In this document: piece after piece, positions 1 through 5,381 of the stretch
Position numbering within the stretch: the stretch's first letter is position 1
Layout of the letters: each line of letters opens with the position of its first letter
NCBI GenBank assembly: GCA_035528275.1
Contig: DATKYV010000298.1
Span: 1-5,913, forward strand
Source of the DNA: DATKYV01 sp035528275
GTDB lineage: Bacteria > Acidobacteriota > Terriglobia > UBA7540
DNA length: 5,913 nucleotides
Reading direction: 5' to 3'
Program-made: the position numbers and the translations under genes
Notes under the pieces: generated by a model
The model's input: the letters and a program-made list of their open reading frames with translations, nothing else
What the model was told of the DNA's origin: nothing
Database searches by the model: none

Positions 1-117
1 TATATCCGCCGCCTGCGACGGAAGATCGAACTCCCCGCCGTATCCAGCGCCTTTCTGAAAACAGTGCGGGGCGTCGGGTACATGTTCGATGCAGGGGAGA
101 CTGGGCGCAATCCATAG
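1..117 (+). CDS. OmpR/PhoB-family response regulator, C-terminal end (partial)
   Basis: The window opens inside this gene; the last 38 codons and a TAG stop are present. The visible part is the end of a winged-helix DNA-binding domain: YIRRLRRKIE matches the end of the recognition helix, and FLKTVRGVGYMF is the signature C-terminal hairpin (wing) of OmpR/PhoB-type regulators. The family consists of two-component regulators with an N-terminal receiver domain that is phosphorylated by a histidine kinase; that domain lies outside the window. A short tail (DAGETGRNP) follows the wing. The subfamily (PhoB, KdpE, OmpR and so on) cannot be decided from this piece. The 11-bp-phased direct repeats about 115 bases downstream are the kind of site such regulators bind, but a link is inference only. 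Confidence 0.93.
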   Translation, partial: YIRRLRRKIELPAVSSAFLKTVRGVGYMFDAGETGRNP

Positions 118-215
118 CGAGGCTTGGTCTCCCGCTATTGCCATGCAAGGCTATCCGCCCTTCAGCTGGCCCCCCCAGTTCCGGACAATCCCTCGCTTCT
201 TCTGCAACTAAGCAG

Positions 216-227
216 GGCTAATTAGCC
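216..227. promoter_or_regulatory. Perfect 12-bp palindrome, possible operator
   Basis: GGCTAATTAGCC is a perfect palindrome in the gap between the response-regulator gene and the XRE regulator gene. It lies just upstream of the TTCA repeats. A symmetric site of this length suits a dimeric helix-turn-helix protein, possibly the XRE regulator encoded downstream acting on its own promoter. That function is inference. Confidence 0.3.
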
Positions 228-232
228 GAAAA

Positions 233-275
233 TTCACAGTCCCTTCATTCTCCCTTCACCTCCCACTGCTAGGCT
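233..275 (+). promoter_or_regulatory. Three 11-bp direct repeats (Pho-box-like) with possible -10
   Basis: TTCA occurs at 233, 244 and 255, exactly 11 bp apart, within TTCACAGTCCC, TTCATTCTCCC and TTCACCTCCC. OmpR/PhoB-type activators bind head-to-tail on 11-bp direct repeats, normally replacing the -35 element. A weak -10-like hexamer, TAGGCT (270-275), follows closely. This would put a phosphate-type or other two-component-controlled promoter ahead of the gene at 322. The repeat phasing is directly seen; the regulator identity is inferred. Confidence 0.45.
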
Positions 276-321
276 CTTGTGCATAGGCGACGGTGCGACC
301 GGCCAGTAATGGACGGTTATA

Positions 322-810
322 GTGAGGCGTATGAGAACCAGGAGAAAAACGGTTCGCAAGTCGAAGCTTGAGATTCGTCCGGCGAAGGCCAGCGCGGTAG
401 GAGAACGGATCCGTTTTCTGCGCGAGGCGCAAGGTCTTTCCCAGGGAGACGTTGAACGGGCGACCGGGCTGCTCAGGTGCTACACCTCGCGCGTGGAACA
501 CGGACATACCGTGCCGTCGCTCGAAACGTTGGAGAGGTTTGCGTCGGCTCTCGGGGTGCCGCTGTACTTGTTGTTTTGCACGGGCGGCGAATCTGCGCTG
601 TCCCATGGTGATCGCTTGCTTGGAGCGCCCGCGCACTCCAAACGAGGCAGCGGAAAAGCAGAAACTATGAGGCCGATTTTCGCCAAATTGCGCACTTTGC
701 TGGGCCGCATCGCCGAGGAGGATCGAGAAGTATTGATGGACCTGGCAAAAGAGCTGGCATCGCGAGCAACCGGCGCCAAATCTGAGGGGAAATCTCGAAG
801 GAGGCGGTGA
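322..810 (+). CDS. XRE-family helix-turn-helix transcriptional regulator
   Basis: This is a 162-aa DNA-binding protein. A basic N-terminal leader (about residues 1-26) is followed by a Cro/C1-type HTH domain at about 27-86. The core includes GERIRFLREAQGLSQGDVE, then GLLRCYTSRVEHGHTVPSLE as recognition and stabilising helices, and FASALGVPLYLLF as the closing helix. The C-terminal part has a short helical segment (FAKLRTLLGRIAEEDREVL) and ends in a very basic KSRRRR tail. No ligand, peptidase or cupin domain is visible. The start is uncertain: GTG at 322 gives the longest form, with weak GGA at 311-313 upstream, while ATG at 331 has TGAGG only 3 bases away. The core strongly resembles a short XRE family I associate with Acidobacteria. 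Its targets are unknown; the upstream palindrome could be an autoregulatory site. Confidence 0.9.
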   Translation: MRRMRTRRKTVRKSKLEIRPAKASAVGERIRFLREAQGLSQGDVERATGLLRCYTSRVEHGHTVPSLETLERFASALGVPLYLLFCTGGESALSHGDRLLGAPAHSKRGSGKAETMRPIFAKLRTLLGRIAEEDREVLMDLAKELASRATGAKSEGKSRRRR

Positions 811-814
811 CCAA

Positions 815-836
815 CCAGGCTCCGGGGGGAGCCTGG
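815..836 (+). terminator. Hairpin after XRE gene (weak terminator or attenuator)
   Basis: CCAGGCTCC (815-823) and GGAGCCTGG (828-836) form a perfect 9-bp stem with a GGGG loop, starting 4 bases after the TGA stop. No T run follows, so it is not a classical intrinsic terminator. It may stabilise the mRNA 3' end or partly attenuate reading into the small membrane-protein gene. Confidence 0.45.
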
Positions 837-898
837 CGAATTGCGGACCGATTCCGTTGGTTGAAGGCGCTCCGAATCCTCAAAGGAGACAGGAATTG

Positions 899-1159
899 AT
901 GCTGTGGGTGATCTTATTCGTGGCTTGCATGATCTGGGCGCGCTTCGGAGCAACTGGTTTAGAGGGTGCGGCCATAGCGGGAGCGATGGTCGTCGCAGGG
1001 CTCGGCGTGCGCAATTTCCTGAACACTTTCTGGAGAAAAAAGGACCGCGCCGACGCGGTGCCGCCGAAAACGAGCTTCTGGACACGCTCCTCGAGCGACA
1101 AAAACCGGCGAGGGTTGTTCCGTACCCGAGAGGAACGCTCCCGGCGCGATTTTCGTTGA
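899..1159 (+). CDS. Small membrane protein of unknown function
   Basis: This is an 86-aa protein starting at ATG 899, behind AAAGGAG at 882-888 (10-base spacing) and an AGGAA immediately upstream. A longer form could start at TTG 857, but the Shine-Dalgarno sequence favours 899. The N-terminal half is hydrophobic: MLWVILFVACMIWARFGA, a short polar turn, then AAIAGAMVVAGLGV. This suggests two short membrane-spanning helices. The C-terminal half is polar and highly basic (FWRKK, then RRGLFRTREERSRRDFR), which by the positive-inside rule would lie in the cytoplasm. Third codon positions are GC-rich in this frame, more so than in the overlapping frame. I do not recognise a family. It may be cotranscribed with the XRE regulator, although a hairpin lies between them. 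Confidence 0.6.
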   Translation: MLWVILFVACMIWARFGATGLEGAAIAGAMVVAGLGVRNFLNTFWRKKDRADAVPPKTSFWTRSSSDKNRRGLFRTREERSRRDFR

Positions 1160-1335
1160 GTCGGGTCGAGTGCGTGGGCAGGCTCTTCTCAATGCTGATG
1201 GTACGGAAGGTGGCGAGGTCGGTGATGAATTACTGTGATCGGGGATGATGTTGCGGGCGGAAAACCCAGAGTAGCCGCTGAGGATGAATAGAGGCAAATA
1301 GAGGCTTCAGCCCACAGCCTGGCTGAGGAGGATGA

Positions 1336-1569
1336 ATGTCCGGAAGAACGAAGAGACTCCCCACGCAAGATCGGTCCACGCGCCCGGATGAGCACCCCTG
1401 CCTCGAGTGGTTTCACTGGTTTGTAGGGAACTGCCTTCGGACGCAAGGGGACGCTTCAAACCGGGACGTGCTGTTTGCGATGCGCGCTGTCCTTGACGCG
1501 GCGTTGGAATCCTCTCCCCGCCAGGGAAGAGAAGGTCCTAAGTCGCGCTACCGGCGCCGCAAAGCCTAG
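1336..1569 (+). CDS. Small hypothetical protein
   Basis: A 77-aa ORF starts at ATG 1336, 4 bases after an excellent AGGAGG (1326-1331), which is the main evidence that it is translated. The N-terminus is polar and basic. The centre (CLEWFHWFVGNCL, about residues 22-34) is aromatic-rich and amphipathic, followed by a probable helix (SNRDVLFAMRAVLDAALESS) and a basic tail ending SRYRRRKA. There is no signal peptide, no clear membrane helix and no motif I recognise. No function can be assigned. It stands alone between the small membrane-protein gene and the OmpA-type gene, so context does not help. Confidence 0.5.
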   Translation: MSGRTKRLPTQDRSTRPDEHPCLEWFHWFVGNCLRTQGDASNRDVLFAMRAVLDAALESSPRQGREGPKSRYRRRKA

Positions 1570-1572
1570 CAA

Positions 1573-1779
1573 GTGTCTCCGGGATTCCTTCAAGAGTCAC
1601 TTGAGATGGACTGCGCGGCGCAGGTTGACCTGCCCCCAGTTGTTATACCATTCCCTGTGTTAGTCCTTGTGCGGTCTCTGCCGGGTGGAGCGGAGCGGAA
1701 CCCGGCAGAAACGACAGGATCGCTTCCGGAGCTGGCGCTGCGCTTGAAGAAGGAATTCGCACTCCCCGAAGGGAAATAG
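1573..1779 (+). CDS. Doubtful short ORF
   Basis: An open frame of 68 codons runs from GTG 1573 to TAG 1777-1779; an internal ATG at 1606 would give 57 codons. No Shine-Dalgarno sequence is visible at either start. The translation has a short hydrophobic stretch (PVVIPFPVLVLV) and a possible helix (LPELALRLKKEFALPE), but no recognised family. The frame overlaps a possible extended -10 promoter and a 10-bp inverted repeat. This stretch may therefore be the untranslated leader of the OmpA-type gene rather than a gene. Confidence 0.22.
   Translation: MSPGFLQESLEMDCAAQVDLPPVVIPFPVLVLVRSLPGGAERNPAETTGSLPELALRLKKEFALPEGK
1641..1649 (+). promoter_or_regulatory. Possible extended -10 promoter for the OmpA/GTPase/kinase unit
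   Basis: TGTTATACC fits an extended -10 (TGn followed by TATACC). A TTGACC at 1625-1630 resembles a -35 but is only 13 bases away, which is too close for a normal sigma-70 spacer, so the call rests on the extended -10. If used, the transcript would begin near 1656, with a leader of about 190 nt before ATG 1850. Confidence 0.25.
1677..1709 (+). repeat. Inverted repeat / RNA hairpin in the putative leader
   Basis: TCTGCCGGGT (1677-1686) and ACCCGGCAGA (1700-1709) are perfect 10-bp inverted copies around a 13-base purine-rich loop that itself repeats GGAGC. There is no T run afterwards. It could be a leader structure or a binding site; it also falls inside the doubtful ORF at 1573-1779. Confidence 0.4.
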
Positions 1780-1804
1780 TCCGGGAACACGCCTGCCGGA
1801 TATC

Positions 1805-1832
1805 GCGCCGAGAATCCGATTCGGCTCGGCGC
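1805..1832 (+). repeat. Nested inverted repeat just upstream of the OmpA-type gene
   Basis: GCGCCGAG (1805-1812) pairs with CTCGGCGC (1825-1832). Within and overlapping it, GAATC (1812-1816) and GATTC (1818-1822) form a 5-1-5 symmetric element. The structure ends 17 bases before ATG 1850, and no clear Shine-Dalgarno sequence lies between. It is a candidate operator or translation-control hairpin for the three-gene unit; that role is inferred. Confidence 0.4.
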
Positions 1833-1849
1833 AACGCTGGACCCTGACG

Positions 1850-3625
1850 ATGGCGAATCATCCCGCAAACCCAATCCGTAATTCCGAGGTGGGAGACCCC
1901 CGCGCGGATGACGAGAAGGCTCTCCAGGAACTCCGCAGCCTTCTTCTGAGCACCGAGCAAAAAGAACTTGTCGCGCTTCGCCAGCGCCTCGACGACCTGC
2001 AAGTGCGCGCGCGGGACATGGGGGCGGCCATCGCTGAAGCCATCCGGCTGCGGCGAGAGCAAGGGGGCGGGCCCGCCCTGCGGGAAGCGCTCGGTCCCTC
2101 CGTGGAAGATGTCCTGCGGGAGTCGGTTCGCAAGAATCCCGACATCCTCGCCTCAGCCCTGTTTCCCATCATGGGGCCGGCTATCCGCAAATCGGTTTTC
2201 GAATCCCTCCGCCAGATGCTCGAATCGTTCAACGAGTCGCTGGAAAAGAGCCTTTCCATTCAGGGCATCAAATGGCGCATCGAGGCGATCCGCACCGGGC
2301 GGCCGTTCGCGGAAGTGGTCCTTTTGCGTAGTCTCGTTTATCGCGTGGAGCAGGTATTTCTCATCCACAAGAAGGCGAGCCTTCTGCTTCTCCATGAGGT
2401 CGCGCCTTACGTTTCCACTCAGGATCCGGAGATGGTATCCGGGATGCTTTCCGCCATTCAGGATTTTGTTCGTGACTCGTTCAATGCCCCCCAGGCTGAG
2501 ACACTCGACAGCCTGCAAGTGGGCGATCTGCAAGTGTGGGTGGAGCAAGGCCCCGGGGCGATCCTGGCGACTGTAATCCGCGGCCACGCTCCCCAGGAGC
2601 TGCGCATCACCCTGCGCGAGAAAATGGAAGCCTTGCACGCGCGGTTCAATCAAGAATCGGAGGACTTCGAGGGCGACGCGGCCCCGTTCGAGGCCTTTCG
2701 GAGCGACCTCATCGAGTGCTTGGCGGTCCGCTACCGAACGGAGAAGCGATCCAAAGCGCGGCCGTTTACTGCGATTCTGATCGGGGCGCTGATTGTCCTG
2801 CTTTCCGGCTGGGCACTGTTCTCGTATCTCGACAACCGTAAATGGGACGGTTTCGTCGCGGACCTCGAGCAACAACCGGGCATCGTCGTCACCTCTTTTT
2901 CCAAAGAGGGCGGCCGGCGCCGGATCAGCGGTCTGCGCGATCCCATGTCCGCGGAACCCGCGGTGCTTCTCGCGGCGGAGGGTCTGGATGCCGGCCGGGC
3001 GGACTTTCACTGGCGAGCCTATTACGCTCTGGACGACTCCTTGGTCGAGCGGCGGGCAGCGGCGATTCTTCACCCGCCCGCAGGAGTGACCCTAGCCGTC
3101 GAGCGCGGTACGTTGCGCGCGGCCGGGAAGTGCTCATCCGAGTGGGCCAGCAAGATGCGGGAATTAGCGCCTTTGATTCCCGGTGTCCGGTCTCTCGACG
3201 AGAGCCGGCTGGACGACGGGGGAAGCCTCGATAGCCTGAAGGCCGCCCTTGAATCCGCGACGGTCCTTTTCGATGTCGGTCAGGCGTTGATTTCTGACCA
3301 GCAGAGGGCCGCCATTGATCAAGTGCGGGCACGCCTGCAGGCATTGGTCACGAAGGCCAGATCCCAGTCACAGGATCTTTCCGTGGAAGTCGTGGGCCAT
3401 GCGGATTCGACGGGAGAGGAAGATGTCAACCAGGCCTTGAGCGAGAGACGCGCGCAGCGCCTGGCGCACGAGCTCACGGTGGTCGACATCCCCGCCGGCG
3501 TCATCAGCGCCCGTGGGGCGGGAACCTCTCAGCCCGTGCGCTCCGAAGACACGGAAGAAGGCCGGAAGTATAATCGCAGCGTCACATTCCAGGTCAGTTC
3601 TTCCAGAAAATCGGGCTCACGGTAG
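1850..3625 (+). CDS. OmpA-family membrane-anchored protein with large cytoplasmic N-terminal domain
   Basis: This 591-aa protein has no signal peptide. Residues 1-300 are predicted cytoplasmic, helical and charged, with conspicuous stretches FPIMGPAIRKS (105-115) and FAEVVLLRSLVYRVEQVFL (153-171). One transmembrane helix spans about 306-327, preceded by a basic stretch, so the remainder faces the periplasm. Two BON-like segments follow: about 332-364 (LEQQPGIVV and GLRDP) and about 413-454 (ending IPGVRSLD). The C-terminal OmpA/MotB-type domain (about 472-583) has VEVVGHADSTG, LSERRA, ARGAGTSQPV and YNRSVTF. D519 and R534 match the residues that hold the diaminopimelate group of peptidoglycan in this fold. 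The layout resembles the BON-plus-OmpA arrangement of mycobacterial ArfA, but with a much larger cytoplasmic half. From memory, cyanobacterial OmpA-family proteins share the N-terminal half. The likely role is a wall anchor relaying to the GTPase encoded 12 bases downstream (inference). The start has only a weak ribosome site, but residues after it look native. Confidence 0.9.
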   Translation: MANHPANPIRNSEVGDPRADDEKALQELRSLLLSTEQKELVALRQRLDDLQVRARDMGAAIAEAIRLRREQGGGPALREALGPSVEDVLRESVRKNPDILASALFPIMGPAIRKSVFESLRQMLESFNESLEKSLSIQGIKWRIEAIRTGRPFAEVVLLRSLVYRVEQVFLIHKKASLLLLHEVAPYVSTQDPEMVSGMLSAIQDFVRDSFNAPQAETLDSLQVGDLQVWVEQGPGAILATVIRGHAPQELRITLREKMEALHARFNQESEDFEGDAAPFEAFRSDLIECLAVRYRTEKRSKARPFTAILIGALIVLLSGWALFSYLDNRKWDGFVADLEQQPGIVVTSFSKEGGRRRISGLRDPMSAEPAVLLAAEGLDAGRADFHWRAYYALDDSLVERRAAAILHPPAGVTLAVERGTLRAAGKCSSEWASKMRELAPLIPGVRSLDESRLDDGGSLDSLKAALESATVLFDVGQALISDQQRAAIDQVRARLQALVTKARSQSQDLSVEVVGHADSTGEEDVNQALSERRAQRLAHELTVVDIPAGVISARGAGTSQPVRSEDTEEGRKYNRSVTFQVSSSRKSGSR

Positions 3626-3637
3626 GCGAAATTGTCC

Positions 3638-4150
3638 ATGCTTCAGAAAAAGATCTGTATGCTGGGATCATTTTCGGTGGGAAAGACGAGCTTGGTCCGC
3701 AGGTTTGTGGAGAGCATTTTCTCCGACACATACCTGACGACCGTCGGCGTCAAGATTGACAAGAAAGTGCTTCGCGTCGGCGAGCAAGACCTCACCCTGA
3801 TGCTCTGGGACCTTTACGGCGAAGACGAGTTCCAACGGCTGCGGATGTCCTACCTGCGCGGGGCTTCGGGTTTCCTGTTCGTCGCCGACGGGACGCGACG
3901 CGCGACGCTCGACAAGGTGCTGGCTATCAAAGAGGAGGCGGAGAAGGCTCTCGGCCCCGCCAATTTCATTGTCGCTCTCAACAAAAGCGATTTGGCGGAC
4001 CAGTGGGAAATTGAGCCGGAAAAAGAGAGCGGCCTCGTTTCCCGCGGCTGGAGCGTGATTCGAACCAGCGCTAAGACCGGCGAGGGCGTCGAATTCGCCT
4101 TCGAAAGCCTGGCCAAGGCCATGCTCGGTTCCAAAAGCCCCGCCTCCTAG
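3638..4150 (+). CDS. Small Ras/Rab-like GTPase
   Basis: This is a single-domain, 170-aa prokaryotic Ras-superfamily GTPase. All five G motifs are present: the P-loop GSFSVGKTS (residues 10-18), switch I YLTTVGVKI with T35 for Mg2+ binding, switch II WDLYGEDE (57-64), NKSD (115-118) for guanine specificity, and TSAKT (143-147). Numbering is almost identical to Ras. E62 stands where Ras has the catalytic Q61, and Y60 replaces A59, so intrinsic hydrolysis is probably weak or differently organised. There is no signal peptide, membrane helix or C-terminal prenylation motif, so membrane recruitment probably depends on a partner. ATG 3638 gives a natural start (MLQKKICMLG); TTG 3632 would add two residues. 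The gene begins 12 bases after the OmpA-type gene and ends 13 before the kinase gene, consistent with one operon. The OmpA-type protein's cytoplasmic half and the kinase are natural candidates for regulator and effector (inference). Confidence 0.93.
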   Translation: MLQKKICMLGSFSVGKTSLVRRFVESIFSDTYLTTVGVKIDKKVLRVGEQDLTLMLWDLYGEDEFQRLRMSYLRGASGFLFVADGTRRATLDKVLAIKEEAEKALGPANFIVALNKSDLADQWEIEPEKESGLVSRGWSVIRTSAKTGEGVEFAFESLAKAMLGSKSPAS

Positions 4151-4163
4151 TCGGCGTACTCCC

Positions 4164-4751
4164 ATGAGTGACGAACCCATTCACGCAGCGCTTCTCCGCC
4201 AGCAGGGATTCAGCATCTTCGAATTCCTGGGCGACGGCGGGTTTCGCCCGGTCGGCGAGCCCGCGCCTTTTTGCATGGACCTCCTTGGAGAAGAAGAAGC
4301 GCGCGCAGAAACGATTCGGCTTGGCGACAAGTTTCCCTTTCTCGATAATTTTCTTGTTGACGCCGAGGAGGTTTGGAAATCACCGACGGAGGAGCGCGCG
4401 GAGTCCGGCACGTGGATTGAAAACACCGAGGACGGACGGGAATTGGCCCTGGAAGCGACGGCACTGTGGCTGGCGGGCAAGCGAGTCCTGCTTGTGCAGA
4501 ATCCCCAGGAGCGATTCGACCGTCAGGTTCCAGTTTTGCAGACGGCCCGCGATTCGCTTCTGGAGCACGGAAAGCTGTTGCGGGAAATCCAGAAGAAGGA
4601 GATTCTGCTCCACTGCATCGTGCACGACCTCTCCCAGCCTCTTACCGCCATGCGCGGATGTTTTTCATTGCTGAGCTTGCAGCCGCTCTCGCCCGACCTG
4701 AAAGAGGTGGTGGAAATCGCCGAACGGCAGTCGAAAAACAGGAGACGATGA
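4164..4751 (+). CDS. Kinase first open segment: sensory region plus phosphoacceptor helix
   Basis: If the sequence is correct as read, this 195-aa product contains the sensory region and H154 of the HisKA helix. It ends with an off-frame tail (NRRR) inside the second helix of the dimerisation domain. It lacks any ATP-binding domain, so it could only be phosphorylated in trans. The stop at 4749-4751 overlaps the ATG at 4748-4750 as ATGA. Confidence 0.55.
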   Translation: MSDEPIHAALLRQQGFSIFEFLGDGGFRPVGEPAPFCMDLLGEEEARAETIRLGDKFPFLDNFLVDAEEVWKSPTEERAESGTWIENTEDGRELALEATALWLAGKRVLLVQNPQERFDRQVPVLQTARDSLLEHGKLLREIQKKEILLHCIVHDLSQPLTAMRGCFSLLSLQPLSPDLKEVVEIAERQSKNRRR

Positions 4752-5206
4752 TCCGGGGAATCCTGGAAGCGTTCTCCGCCGAGCTCGCCGCCCAACAAAC
4801 CATCGAGCAGGATCCGGCCAAGGCGCCGGACCTGGCGCGTTGTGCGCAGAGCATCGTGGAGGCATTCGGAAACGCCTTCGCCGAGCGCGGCGCGCGCCTG
4901 GAATTGGACCCCGAGCTTGACCTTTCCCAAACGTGGCGGGTGCGGGGAGAGGAATCGCGACTTCTGCGGATTTACGGAAACCTGGTGGAAAACGCCCTGC
5001 GCCACAGCCCGAAGGATTCAACCGTCACCCTGGGGGTTGTTGAGGAAGGCCAGTTCCTGCGCGCCGTTGTGGACGACGAGGCCCCCGGGCTTCCCGAAGA
5101 CCAGACTGCCGACCGACTGTTCGCGCTCTTTGCCAAAGGCAAGGAGAAGAGAGGCGGTAAGGCAGGGTTGGGACTCTACTTCTGCAAAATCACTGTGGAA
5201 CGTTAG
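4748..5206 (+). CDS. Kinase second open segment: HATPase domain, possibly reinitiated
   Basis: ATG 4748 overlaps the previous stop (ATGA) and has AGGAG at 4740-4744, only 3 bases upstream. Translational coupling would make a separate 152-aa protein. It holds the rest of the second dimerisation helix, the N box NLVENALRHSP, G1 DDEAPGLP and G2 KAGLGLYFCK. TAG 5204-5206 removes the last 24 residues of the usual ATPase fold, so activity of this form is doubtful. Confidence 0.4.
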   Translation: MIRGILEAFSAELAAQQTIEQDPAKAPDLARCAQSIVEAFGNAFAERGARLELDPELDLSQTWRVRGEESRLLRIYGNLVENALRHSPKDSTVTLGVVEEGQFLRAVVDDEAPGLPEDQTADRLFALFAKGKEKRGGKAGLGLYFCKITVER

Positions 5207-5348
5207 GGCGGAAGCATCGGCTGCGAATCACGCCCGACGGTCGGCGCACGTTTCTGGTTTCGTTTGCCGCGCGTGTAGCAAAGCGGACTTCTTAGAATTT
5301 GGACATGGCAGGGCTTGCCGGAGACGCGCGACATGGGCCAAAGCAAGG

Positions 5349-5381
5349 AGGGCGTCCCGGTGTTTTGCACCGGGACGCCCT
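5349..5381. terminator. Strong hairpin, probable terminator between kinase and tRNA remnant
   Basis: GGGCGTCCCGGTG (5350-5362) and CACCGGGACGCCC (5368-5380) are perfect 13-bp inverted copies around a TTTTG loop. The A5349-T5381 pair extends the stem to 14 bp. On the + strand TTGGTTG follows, and on the minus strand CCTTGCTTT; neither is an ideal T run. It lies directly after the CCA end of the tRNA fragment, where a tRNA terminator would sit. It may serve both converging units. Confidence 0.65.

Larger units (their letters stand above)
4164..5278 (+). pseudogene. Soluble sensor histidine kinase, interrupted by a frameshift and an amber stop
   Basis: With one base restored in the A run at 4734-4738 and TAG 5204-5206 read as Trp, this is a 371-aa kinase. 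Residues 1-140 form a soluble sensory region with no membrane helix (FSIFEFLGDGGFRPVGEP, GDKFPFLDNFLVDAEEVW, ESGTWIE). A short coiled stretch leads to the HisKA helix with phosphoacceptor H154 in VHDLSQPLTAMRG. The ATPase domain has an N box (NLVENALRHSP, N277), a G1 box DDEAPGLP (A307 where glycine is usual), and a G2 box KAGLGLYFCK. After the TAG, the same frame continues with the normal kinase ending (GGSIGCESRP, FWFRLP) to a stop at 5276-5278. This shows that the amber interrupts a once-longer gene. From memory, cyanobacterial homologs run through both positions. It lies 13 bases after the GTPase gene, as the third member of the unit. The interruptions could be true decay, sequencing or assembly errors, or a functional split. 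Confidence 0.82.

Noticed and set aside
480..1085. Minus-strand open frame of 201 codons across the XRE and small membrane-protein genes
   Set aside because: Low-complexity Arg/Ser/Pro-rich translation spanning two + strand genes with good start signals; typical antisense shadow.
904..1248. Alternative + frame overlapping the small membrane-protein gene
   Set aside because: It starts without its own ribosome site, has weaker GC at third codon positions than the 899-1159 frame, and shows no recognisable protein features.
1286..1337. Short repeats AATAGAGGC (twice) and a repeated GAGGATGAAT before the gene at 1336
   Set aside because: Copies are only 9-10 bp and irregularly placed. The second GAGGATGAAT is explained by the ribosome site and start codon, so I see no independent element.
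2153..3073. Long minus-strand open frame of 306 codons inside the OmpA-type gene
   Set aside because: It is a shadow of a high-GC gene; the + strand protein has clear domains across the same bases, and no ribosome site or family is visible on the minus strand.
4731..4739. Programmed -1 ribosomal frameshift at TCG AAA AAC
   Set aside because: The heptamer is G AAA AAC, not the favoured A AAA AAC/AAG, and five As are too few for efficient transcript slippage. I saw no convincing stimulatory hairpin downstream. A lost base or reinitiation is simpler, though not proven.
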